The position numbers and the translations under genes were made by a program. Positions 51,001-62,367 of a stretch of 64,000 nt of DNA are shown one piece after another. The notes below the pieces were generated by a model that worked only from the letters and a program-made list of their open reading frames with translations, was not told the DNA's origin and did not search any database. Source of the DNA: Wuchereria bancrofti (taxonomy: Eukaryota > Nematoda > Chromadorea > Rhabditida > Onchocercidae); assembly GCA_005281725.1 (NCBI GenBank), contig SSBO01000010.1, positions 1,048,461-1,112,460 on the forward strand, in the 5' to 3' direction. The first letter of the stretch is position 1, and each line of letters begins with the position of its first letter.

Positions 51001-51712
51001 CAAAAAGTCAGTTGTTAGTATTATTTTTTTTAAATTGAACTAGCATTTAATCTTACAAAAATCTCCAATGCTATCCAACAAGATATGAGTTTTGTAAGAA
51101 AGTCTCACATTTCGACCTCTAAGTAACCTAAATATATCTGTGTTTTTCTCCACTTAAATGTCTCGGGAATATTTCCTACCCTAATTTCACATTACATCAA
51201 TTATCTGCTATTTTTGAAGTCATCCCGAAATGTTAGATATTGATGAACGCTAAACATAAAAATCAGATGGTTTTGAAAGTTCTCCCCATTTTAATGTCGT
51301 GAAAATGGGGAGAATTTTCATGTTATAAGTGAATGAAACAAAGGAATATTATTATCGGAGTAAAAATTCGGTCAGTTAGAATGACAATTTTTGCTAGGAA
51401 TACTTTTTTGTGAAGAATTCATTTTTCACTTAAAAGAAAGTTATTTCATTTCATTTATTGAAGCTATGCTTTTATTATTTTTTGATTTTAGCAAAATAAA
51501 ACACTTGCATGAAAATTCTGCAATGGCGGGTCGTATTCCGGATGTACGAAATAATCATATGTTCCGGTCGGTGATCCATAATAAGAAGGTTGCTGTTGCT
51601 GTTGGGGTTGTTTCATTCGCTGCCACAGCTCGTAATCATTCCTCTGATATTTTACCGGGGATTTTGACCGAGACCTAGCTCGATCAACTATTTTCTTGAT
51701 GAAATTTGCCAT
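48016..51712 (-). CDS. BTB/POZ-domain protein with RS-like N-terminus and Cys-rich C-terminal tail
   Basis: Exons in transcript order: 51712-51503, 50827-50732, 50380-50169, 49908-49812, 49596-49353, 49084-48996, 48750-48550, 48490-48369, 48226-48016, giving 1482 nt (493 residues). The N-terminal 190 residues are low-complexity with SR/SP clusters (RARSRSKSPVK, SRPRSSSPQK, SKKSRSKSPTKK) and a Gln run. The BTB fold runs from about 198 to 316: SATIIVQDTKFLVCKHQLSH, then VSDYFRALF, then QFKWFLESAIQTLAF and LETCMRLSKRFRAKYLEMKC. An alanine-rich insert lies after strand/helix 'RALFSAN'. The tail has CPTC, CERC, CYQC and CQC pairs that could bind zinc. BTB proteins commonly dimerise or recruit Cullin-3; the target is unknown. 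The intron after 49353 appears to use a GC donor. No close named homologue is recognised. Confidence 0.82.
49483..49515. repeat. CTG/CAG trinucleotide repeat inside the BTB exon
   Basis: CTGCTG repeats read on the minus strand as GCA codons and encode the Ala run in the middle of the BTB domain, just after its first helices. Coding trinucleotide repeats of this kind are length-unstable, and this one probably extends a surface loop. Confidence 0.8.
51274..51320. other. 19-bp stem-loop in the first intron of the BTB gene
   Basis: Positions 51274-51292 pair with 51302-51320 over 19 bp with a single G-U pair (core TTCTCCCCATTTT / AAAATGGGGAGAA) around a 9-nt loop. With the G-U pair the plus-strand RNA folds best; the host gene's own strand would have an A-C mismatch there. 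Candidate small hairpin RNA. Confidence 0.7.
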
Positions 51713-52319
51713 TTTCCTAATGTATCATTAATTCGTCAATACTAAAATTAAATAGCGTTTGAGAAGTTTGAACATTTGTAAGAATTTTGCCACTATTGAA
51801 ATACTCAGCAAGAATATTGACTATTCCACATTTTCGGAAATGTACCTTTCATCACTTTTCCGCAAGTACTACTGGTAGAATAACAAATACTACAGCAGTG
51901 AAAAAGCAAAAAGCTAAGAAAAACTTTGTCAATGTGTCAAAGATAATTGAACTAAATTGATTACCTGATGAGAACATTGCATCATTCAAGCAGTAAATGA
52001 TAGCAAATTTTGAATATTTATTTCAAAATTAATTAAATTGGTAAAACAAGCCCAGCTTTTTTTTTGAAAAATATATTGCGAATCTTTTCTCCAATAAAGT
52101 TGCACAATCTGTAATATATTTAGATTTATAGATTGCATTGATTAGGTGCTATTTAATTCGGAAAGGGATAATTTGGATACACCGAACATGGTGAACTGTT
52201 CACTTTTCTTGAATACAGCAATATATTCAAAATAAAAAGAGGATTTGTAATTATTTTTTTCTTATTAAGTCGTTGAAAAGAACAACCATGCAAATATCAA
52301 AAAGTTATGAAATTGGAAA

Positions 52320-52594
52320 AACGTTCATTTGTTTTGTTCCGGAAACGTTCATTTGTTACCTGTAACTAACTGTACATGTACATGTGCTTCACCATGTAGC
52401 TACACCTGTCCTTGTTTAATATTGTAAAAAAACACTGTGAGAGATACTATTAATATAAATCAGATCACGTGGATACATGCAAAATGCCATTTGCGCCATT
52501 TAAGGCCAAGTCAGGATGATCTGATCATCGAGGCAATCTTCTTGCATGGCGAATTCGATCATACTGTGATAGGCTAAAAGAGCAAATGGCGCAA
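52320..52594. promoter_or_regulatory. Candidate cis-regulatory cluster upstream of the BTB gene
   Basis: Within 275 bp lie a 14-bp direct repeat AACGTTCATTTGTT (52320-52333 and 52344-52357), the perfect palindrome TGTACATGTACA (52371-52382), a GATGATC/GATCATC near-palindrome at about 52515-52530, and an 11-bp inverted repeat TTGCGCCATTT / AAATGGCGCAA (52491-52501 and 52584-52594). The GGCGC cores recall E2F-type sites. The regulatory role is inference from motif density and location. Confidence 0.4.
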
Positions 52595-54198
52595 TTCATC
52601 CAATTTATCTATTTCACCTACTTATTGCTCAGCTGTTCTTCACCGAACCTTAGACCAAACAGAAGTGCAAATAATTTTTTGTGATATTAATCACTCCAAA
52701 CTAATTAATATTTAAGCACAGGCGCTTTACGCTTGCCTCTTCTATTCAAATATCTATCATTTCGTATAATCCACGTAATTTAGAGCTCTATTGCGTTGGT
52801 TTCACTTGACGTTGAAGGAGCGCAAAGTAATGTTAGTAAATGTAATTAATTTGCTTGGACAAGTGCGCTCATTGCACAAGTGGCAATGAAAAGTGAGTCA
52901 ATGAATCAATTCCATTTCGGTCAATAGAAATAACGAATTACGAATAATCACGAAACTGTTGATGAATTAATGTTAGACTAAGAAAAGAAAGTAAAAATGA
53001 AGAATGCAAAATGAAGAAAATAAATATCTTTCATACAAAGATTTTTCAAACTTTAACATTTAACAATTTTCATCACTTTCAAAAGATTCACAAATTATTT
53101 TCAAAATTAAGGGATTCTATAATTTCCAAATTTGTCTAATTGAAAAAATGTTTTCTTGAAAAATTTGTCATTTCCAATAATTTCAAGAAACTTCGGAGAT
53201 TTAAAATTTTTTCGTCTTATTAAAATAAAACAATGCGATCTTTTTGCGCCTTAATACATTAATTATTATAATGTTGTGAGAATAATAATAATTCTTTCTA
53301 ATTGTGCAACAAGACAAGTGGCAAGTGAAAGCAATTTGAAGATAAGTAAACAGTTGTTCTCATTGCAAAAACAAAAATTAGGGTGAATTGAAGTTTTTCA
53401 AATTTTATAAAAAAGAAAAAACACTATTTAAAATCGATTTCATTCAATCAACTAAAAAATTTAATAAATTTCGTTCCTATGGAAATATTCAAATCTTGTC
53501 TGATTCGGTAATTTAATCTGCTTCCATAATCCAAATGTACTGCAGAATTTTTGTTAATTAGTAATTATTTATGCAGTTGCATTTGGAAGGCACATAGTAA
53601 TAATTGATTTATTTGAACAAATGAGAAGAAAAAATCTTACTAATCAAGGAAATTTATGGATAGAATTTTGTGAAGTAAAACAAAACCACTTCTACTATAA
53701 GCTCAGATTATTTTCAACTTTTTTACGTCCCCGTGTTAAAATTAAATCTATCCATTTTCTTTAAATTAGTAAATTCATATTTCTAAAAAGTTAAACAAAA
53801 TTTAATTCTATTATATTCAAAACAAACATTTCATAAACAAGGCAGTTGAAAATATTGCTGGTTAGTTTTGTTCTTTTTTTAAAATTGCAAAAAGTTTTTG
53901 AAAATTCGGATTTGAAACGCACAAGACTCGTTTTGAAGAAAAAACTAAATTAAATTAAATTTCCAAAACTATTCATAAATGGAAAAGGATGTAAGATGGA
54001 TGGATTAAGATTTGAAATCAGTAATTATTGTCCGCAATCAATACTAGCCAGAATAATAAACTAATTTAAACAACTTGTTCTGAACAAACGAGGAATGATT
54101 TAAATGCAAGAGTGAACTGAATGAAAATGTTTAATGAACGGATCTGTTTAAGCAACTGCTTTTGAAATTAGTGCAATCAGTCAAAAACATTAACAAGA

Positions 54199-54345
54199 AT
54201 GACGATGATGATGATGATCATGATGATGATGGCGATAATGATGATGACGATGATGATGATGACGATAATGATGATGACGATGATGATGATGACGATAATG
54301 ATGATGACGATAATGATGATGACGATGATGATGATAATGAAAGCG
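54199..54345. repeat. GAT/GAC higher-order trinucleotide repeat
   Basis: About 145 bp of GATGATGAC-type units, with 15- and 30-bp higher-order periods (GACGATAATGATGAT alternating with GACGATGATGATGAT). The poly-Asp frame through it has no splice or start context and is not called as a gene. Confidence 0.92.
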
Positions 54346-56989
54346 ATAAGAACTGATAGGGATGGATGATGTCTGATATCTTTTCTCTGGAAGAGTTCAA
54401 ATTTATTTCCTTCTCCTTACAAATTCTCAATTACTTCAAAGTTACTTCAAAATCTTTGATCACAACATATAATAAGGCTTCACATTTAATCAGATCAAAA
54501 CTAACTATTATTTTAACATCTGTTAAAATAATTTAATGAATCATTCAAGTCATTTATCGATTGAGAATAAGTTTCAATTTATTTGTTAATTCCTCTCTCT
54601 TCGTCTATATATGCATACACAAATTATCAGCTAAACAATTGCTAATAAATTATTTACAAAAATAATAAAATTACTTATATTGCAAAAAAAAAGAACGAAA
54701 ATACGAAGTTTTTTTCATATAAAAGAACGAATTAGAAATGAAATAATTATTTGAAAAAAGGTATTTCAAAAATGTTGATCCATGTTATGACAGCAATGAT
54801 AACAAAAGATGAAAACTATTTTAGTTGAAATTTGCTGTAGAGCAGAATTAGAAAATTTTGCCATTATTCTATATAGAAAAACTGTTGCTGATAAAATTGC
54901 TATAATAGGGTTAAAGGTCAGAAGGAGATAAATTTTCGATAACTTAAACTAAAATTTTACAAGAAAAGAATTTTTTTGTTGCTGAAATACTTTAGTATGT
55001 TACAGAAAATTCGGCTATAATGTGAAGAAAAAAAAAAGATAATTGCAGCTATTAACGAATTACTAGTTAATTATGCTTCATCTTTGTATCAAACTAAATT
55101 CAAAAAAATCTCTTCTACTTTATCCTTTTATCTTTTAGGACTGATAGATAAATTTTTTTAAAGGATGGATGAATTTTATATTAATGAAAATTTGAATTAA
55201 AAATATCTTGTCATTGCAATAATCATCACTGCTGCTATTTGAAAATTATTCCAAATTATATATATATTTGTTTATATCTATACGAGCATGTCTAATTTCA
55301 GACTTATCGTGAAAATCCATAGTTTAGGCTTGCACTAAAGTTCCGTCTTGAATTCTGTCTTAAAAATCATCAATTGATAAGAAGACATAATGATAAACAG
55401 CTCTCAGAGGATCAGTTGATCAGCTTAACTGATAATATTATTTGTGCATTACTTTACATTCATATTCTATCTCATTTATTATTTTATCATTAAAAAGTTC
55501 GAGATCTTTACGAAACATCGCTCAAAAGATGCGTTCATTTATTTTGCGCTAATGTCTCGAACGCGATGCTTAAAAAATTTGCACTCGCTTCATCTAGTAC
55601 GATTAGCAGAAAATACTAAATTGAATTTGCAACTGAACTGAAAATTCAATGAAATTTTACAGTTGCAAATCTCTGTGAAGCATAATAATTGTATTCCTGA
55701 AATACTATTATTTATATAGAAACAATCTGAAAAATATTTCAAAATCTATTTTTTCTCAGCAATGAAATATTTAATAAGTTATAATTAAGTTTTTTTTTTT
55801 TTGCAGCAGACAGACTTTCTGTTCATTACAATATTATTTGGATTTTAATATTATGCGATGGAATAATTTAGGCCGAAATTTGTTGCATATTTCTCGTTAT
55901 AATAAATTTTACTACAATAAAATTGAATGATTGTGAAGTGGTATAATAGGCACATGAAAATGGATTAGAGTGGCGACGAGAATTTTATTATTGATAGACT
56001 GACCTCAACCCGATTTTGAAATTGTCATTTTATCTCGGGAATGAAACTGCTCTTCCATTCCTGTCTTTCAGTCGGGAAAAAATTGTCCTTTCTCACTGTT
56101 CTATTGATTAGTGGGATATTTATGAATGCAATTAAGTATTACACAATTATGTTGTTGTTTCATTGATGATTGATTAATTTGACATTGGAGAATGTTGTTT
56201 ATTCTTTTTACAATTTGTAATTATGATTTGAATTTTAACCTTAAATATTTGATCTTGGGAGAAGTTACAATTTCATCATACCTAGAATTAAATTTGAACT
56301 GTGTCAATGATATGCACACAACTATCGTTTTACAAGCTTAGTAATTAAAAAAAAACTTTATATTCTCATTACAAATTCAATTTATAAAGTTTTGATTGCT
56401 TTTTTATCTTCATTGTTCCAAATTTTCTTTGGTTCATTAAACAAATAAGAACAGTAACTCCGGAATAATAGAATCTTGAAATCTTGAATCTAGTCTAATC
56501 AAATTTCAATTTTACAGTCAGAATGCAATTTTTAGATCTAAAAAATTGAAATTAAATAACCTATTATTTATTTGATAACTCTTCTCTAAGTAATTAAATA
56601 TCACTTCAATTGCTTATTGATAATTGTCGAAAAAATATGAATTGTAGAAGAAGGAGAAGGAAAAAAGTGACAAAAATGGAAGAAACAAAAAAAAAAAATT
56701 TTTTTTCGGACAGATTACTGAAGAAATGATTTTCCTTTCATTCCTACATCAGAACCACCTTTTCCAATTGCTCATTTTCTTCCTTTTCCTTTTCCTCCTT
56801 CTCCTCTTCCTCCTCTCTCTCTTCCTTATAATTTCACTCATTCATCGATGTCCCTGTTATCTCTTTTTCCTTTCCACTTTTTACAAATTTTTTTATTACT
56901 TTTGCAGATATTTCACATAACAGTCATAAATTATTTGTTATTGTGGCGCAGGAGAAATTATTTTGGGTGCTGTTGTCGCGTTACTACTT

Positions 56990-59900
56990 ATGACGAACTG
57001 CGCAAAAATACTATCATTTCTTGTCATTCTATTTGCAAACTCAATAAGATCACAAAGATTTCGAAGTAAGAATTTTTTTTTTTTTGAGTTTTGATTCAAA
57101 GTTAACTTTTACAATTTTACAAATTTTGACTATAAAAATGACATATTGATAATTTATGTTTTCAAATGACAAGCAGCTTAATGATAACATTGGTGGGATA
57201 ATATTATGACAGTGAACAACAAACATTGACGGACTTAAAAAATTATTGCGTAATTCGAAAAAAAAATTAGGATTGAATTTTTAAGCTTGGTTAACATCTG
57301 ATAAGTGTTATTTCACAGCTAACAAAAATTTCAGGAGTCTGTGAGGCACAAGAAACATGCATGAATTGTGGTGATGATCGCTTCTCATATTATAAATGCA
57401 ACGCGTCACATGATTGCCTCACTGATGAAATTTGTACCGGACAAGGTTTTTGCTGTCCTGCAACGGAATTAAGCAGGACAGTGTCATCTTTGTTCAGTGA
57501 TAATTTTGGTATGTATTCATTGTCACAAAAACATTTGAAAGCACATATGGTTTTCAATTTTTCTGATTGAAGTGTAATTAAGTTTTGTATTTTGAAAATT
57601 TTAGTGATTTGAAAATAAAGTTGAAACTGGGTAACATTTAATAGTGAGGAAATGGAAGGATCAAAAATAAATTCCGTCCGGATCGTATTGAATCTGTGTT
57701 GAATCTTATTTTTAAATGAAATATAAGAATTCATTATTGAACTGACTTTTATTATTTCCCATTGTCACAACCTAAAAAGCATCACTTACAGAATTTGTTG
57801 GTGTTCCGGCTTACAAATATGAATCGGAAAAGTCAGGAATGTGTCCAGATGGTAGTCCATGGGCTCGACAATGCAGTAATGATTCAGATTGCACACTTAC
57901 TGATGAAATTTGTGCAACTGGAAAATGTTGTTCAGGTTGCTACTGATTAGCCATGTTTCTGTTACCTGATAACAATACCAGAGTTAAGTTTGTTGTTTAG
58001 AAAATCCGAAATTCTTTACGTTTTGCAGTAATCTGTTCAGAGCGCTGATAAAGGAGACATTTCCTCTTCTTACAGTATGCTCACAACACCGACGTCAAGT
58101 ATTAAACGATTTGCCGACTAACAACGTTGTCGGTGTACACATTCCGCAGTGTGACCCTACTGGAAAACATTATCGAGCGGTGCAGTGTCGTACCGGAACT
58201 GAGGAATGTTGGTGTGTTTCACGATTTGGCCGGATTATTGGGTCGCTGAAACCTAAAACGACAAACTTAAATGCAGCATGTGAAACGCTGCGACTAACAG
58301 TGAAGCGTATTATGGAGGAGAAACGTGAAATTGTTAATGTACGTCGAAAGCAGGGCAATTTGACAAGTCCAAAAGAAAAAATTGATATAATAGTGAAAGG
58401 ACAAAGTTCAGAGTTAAAGCAACAACTTCGTAGTATAAATGCTACAATTAGTGATAAATGTTTATGGATGAAACCTGGACGATGTTCCGATCAACCGGTA
58501 TCTCTTACTGATGCGTCAAAACTTTGTCACTGTGACGATGACTGTCCAGGTTTACAGAAATGTTGTCCGGTTCTAACTAGTGGATTAGCTTGTTCATCAA
58601 ATATTACAGTTAATATTGGTAAGGATATCTTTTTTTTTACCTTTGCATTTTTTCAATAAGAAATATCATGTTTATTTCATTTATTGATAATTTTTAAATG
58701 GATTGAAATACCTTCTCAAAAACAAACTTTTTTTACACATGAAGCATTTGATTTGAAGTTTTAGCAAGGTCACTTATCATTCATTATTATTTTACAGATA
58801 AATTCCCAATGATATCATCACACTCCTCACTAATCAATTCAACAACAACAACAATATGCGCCAAGAATGAGCAATTTGTGGAATGTCTTGATGAGTGCAA
58901 ACCAACTTGCTTCACAAAAACAACAATTCCATGTTTTATTGAACGATGCAAAAGTGGATGCCAATGCAAATCAGGTTTCCGGTTTTTGTTTCTTCTTTAT
59001 TTTTTAATCCGAACTATTTTTGCGAAAGAATGAAATTGTATGTTAACATAAGCATATATATATATATATATCATTTTGCTCTTCTTATCAGGCGCACTAA
59101 TTTGATGAGCATACAAGTGGAAATTTTAATCAATAGATAACAACAACAAAATCATCAAAAAATTATTGATAACTGATGATTGTTGACTAAAAAAAGAAAG
59201 GTTACAGTTCATTTAAAATAGCTATGTAAACCTCGAAAAAAAACAAATTAATCGAAACAATTACCCTTTTTAGGTTTCATTCGTCAAAAAAATGACCTTC
59301 ATGCACCATGCATTCCACAAGATGAATGCCCTCCTCAATCGATTATGGAAACCAAAACACGTTGTACTGATCCCTTACGTGAATACGAAATTTGTGGCCC
59401 AGCATGCCCAATTTCTTGCTCTTCTCGAAGTGAAAAATGTAAAGTTGAAGGATGTGTGGAAGGATGTTTTTGTAAAGTGCCGTACATTCTTGAGAACGGT
59501 GCAGATCCAATTCATTCCAGGTACGTTTCTCAGTTCAAGTTATAAATCATAATGATGAGGAAAGATGAAGAAAGTTTCGAGACTTTTCAACGCCATTAAC
59601 ATTCAAATTAATCATTTTCGCTAATTCTTGTGACAGCTTGATTCGTAATCTTTGATTTATAACTTCAAATAAATAACAAGAAAAGGAGAAATTTGTGAAC
59701 TATTTCGATTGCATCAAAATTTTTTCATTTTTGTCATCCATACTGATTAGTTGATATTTCTAATGATTACATTATTACAATTATTTTCTATCTGATTCAT
59801 TTCACTCAATTAGAATCGAATGAAATGAAAATTCAGATGTAGTTCAGATGCATTTTGCCGGCATACTGCCCTCTGTTAGTGCGAGACTATTCTCCACTGA

Positions 59901-62367
59901 ACGCTACCATTTATATCGCTTCAACGTCTCCTATGACCTCTAATTCGTACTTATTTCCCGAACATCGCGAAAATTCGATCGCTCCACCAACTGTAGCGAT
60001 GCACTGCAGTGACCCATTTAAGAATTTCCACATTTGTGGTTCTGGCTGTCCAGGTAAAAAATCTTTTACGTAATTTGCGCGACCTTACGTACAATCAGCA
60101 TAAGATACACTATCATTTCGAAGGAAAAAAAAACCTCAAAACCAAAAAGGAAGTAAATAAATGGATTTTGTGATAAAAGAGAAATTGTTCCCACCGGGTT
60201 TTCCCTCTACACTTCGCCCTTATTTGTAACTCTCTATAGCTGGTTGCAATAACAAAGTAGCCGATTTCTGTGATACGCAGTGTGTTGCCGGATGTTTTTG
60301 TCGTAATCCGTACATTTTGCAAGATGCTTACAACTTGAATTCTCCCTGTATACTACCTCATCAATGTCACTCATTAACAGTTCAACAGCAAATTTGTTCT
60401 GATCCACGGAAACAATGGACACATTGCTTTTCTTCCCAGTAAGTTCAGCTAATTTACTTCTTTCTCATTTTTTGTTCATTTCCATATTCACTTTAACTAT
60501 TCGTCATTTGCTTAATTGTCAACCATTCATTAATTTGTATCGCTCATTGTGTATGAATGTAAACAACATAACATTTGATGATTAATGATTGATTAAATCA
60601 TCTTCCCGACAACATTAACAGCATATTATTTCTATGCAGATGCACACGTAGTTGTTCGAATCTGGAAACGTCGTCGTGTAAATCAAGTGACTGTACACCT
60701 GGTTGTATTTGTCGTGAACCATACGTATTGCTCGATTCGCGTAACCCTAATTCACGTTGCGTACTTCCCAGTGAATGCGGTTCACAGTGTTCGGATCCAC
60801 TGAAAGAGTATCAAGCTTGTGCTTCATCATGTCCCATAGGTTGCAACAATCGAGTACCACAGACGTGTTCGCCGTGTGTGTCCGGTTGCTTCTGCAAATC
60901 AGGCTCGTGTTTCATCTTTGTCGCGATGCGAACTTCGAGTCTATTTGATTAGAAAAATGGTCAACTCCAACAAATAACTAATTTTAGGATTTGTATTTGA
61001 AGATGCTATAAATTGGCGCACCTCTGAATGCATACCATTGAATCAATGCCCAGTGGTTAACATTTCTGCGATACCCGGAATACTTAATCCCGAGAACAAT
61101 AACTTAGGTATACCCTGCAAATTATTTTTTTTTCTCATTCCAGAGCTAATTTAAGTCCTTAGTTTCTATAGAATATGAAAATATATTAAATTATTGATTT
61201 TTATAGCTAATATGGCTATGGCGGAATGTCCTGAGACAACAGTTGATCTGAGTGGAAAGTTTTGTAATTTTGATTCTGATTGTCCAATACAACAGGTATT
61301 ATTAAATTAGCCACAGTGTGAAATATTCTTTTAAAGTTTGTAGTTAATTAGTTGAAATTGTCAGCATTTTTGTTTAAGAAGTTATCGTGTAAGTTAAACA
61401 TTTCCGATTTGTCCTATATATTTAGAATTTATTTAAATACTTCACATTTGTTAAATATTCCAAATTTGACAAATTGGAGTTTGATGATGACAATGAAAAA
61501 TTAAAATTAATAAGATTCATAAGGAAAAAATGTATATTTTAGCGTTGTTGTCGTTCAAATCTATTCGCAATGATTAGTTCAAAGCGATCACGTTGCACAT
61601 GTATTGACCCACACGCGTACTGGGATTCGTGTGGCATTTTATGTCCAGAGTATTGTGGACAACTTGCAACGCCGGTGTGTTCATCGACATGTAATCCTGG
61701 TTGTCACTGTGCATCTGGTTACGTGAAAGCACGTAATCACGTAATGGCCCCATGTGTACTGCGAACACAATGTTCACAGCAAGGTAACTGCTTATTTGCA
61801 TCTTTTTTGAACTTATTTTTAAAAAAGGAGACGAAATTATGAAGTTGAAAATTTTAATTTGCTAATTATAATCTTATTCATTCCTTTGTTAAAAAAAAAA
61901 ATTGTATTTAACTGTAATCTTAATTTTATGATGTAAACCATTTCACGGTTAAAATATTCAACCACACAAATTTAACTTTTTTAAAAATGAGAAAAGGAAT
62001 AATTGCTTTCTTCTTCTTTCCTTTATAATTATGCTATATTGCAATCAATCGATTAAAACTAAAACATAGAAATGATAATTCTTCTTTCCAAACTCTAATC
62101 GTGAAACTTTAAATTGTACACCTTGTAGATTTAACTTTTTTGAAAATGAGGAAAGAGAAATTACTTCCTTTTTTTTCGCAATATTGAGGAGTGTTTCAGG
62201 AAAGTATTATAGTACTGCTGAAAACAGGGAACGTACAACCAAACCGTATAATCTCTATAAAGAAATAGCAAGTGCAAAAATGTTAAGTGATGGGAATAAA
62301 ATTATTGGTGATGTGAAAATTAAACAAATTAACAAAGGAAGAATTAAACTGGAAGGTACAATTGAAG
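56990..62367 (+). CDS. Large secreted modular protein: WAP-like modules, thyroglobulin type-1, six TIL domains, start of an SOD-like domain (3' end outside window)
   Basis: Exons 56990-57065, 57335-57508, 57792-57935, 58076-58618, 58798-58974, 59274-59520, 59848-60053, 60240-60438, 60640-60902, 60988-61107, 61207-61295, 61543-61783 and 62200-62367 join in frame to 882 codons plus one base. Signal peptide: MTNCAKILSFLVILFANS. Two short Cys modules share the pattern DC..TDEIC..G.CC (residues 27-67, 101-131). A thyroglobulin type-1 domain has six Cys at 133-200 with CWCV at 176-179. A WAP-like module (about 265-305) follows. TIL domains, the trypsin-inhibitor-like ten-Cys fold, lie at about 333-391, 402-461, 507-565, 575-635, 639-697 and 766-824; a seventh Cys module sits at 722-749. 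Most introns are phase 1, typical of shuffled extracellular modules. The expected role is secreted protease inhibition or matrix function. The intron after 60902 appears to have a GC donor. The last exon resembles the N-terminal strands of Cu/Zn SOD and ends at G|GTGAAT; its partner exon lies beyond the window or was missed. Confidence 0.87.

Larger units (their letters stand above)
51713..56989. other. Shared upstream region of the divergent BTB and TIL genes
   Basis: This 5.3 kb gap should contain both promoters. The most structured part is 52320-52600, with a direct repeat, a palindrome and an inverted GCGCC motif. A GAT/GAC repeat array lies at 54199-54345 and a CT-rich tract at about 56760-56825. 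No coding exon was recognised. Confidence 0.6.

Noticed and set aside
54162..54356. Poly-Asp / poly-Ser frames over the GAT repeat
   Set aside because: Produced entirely by the trinucleotide repeat; no splice sites or homology.
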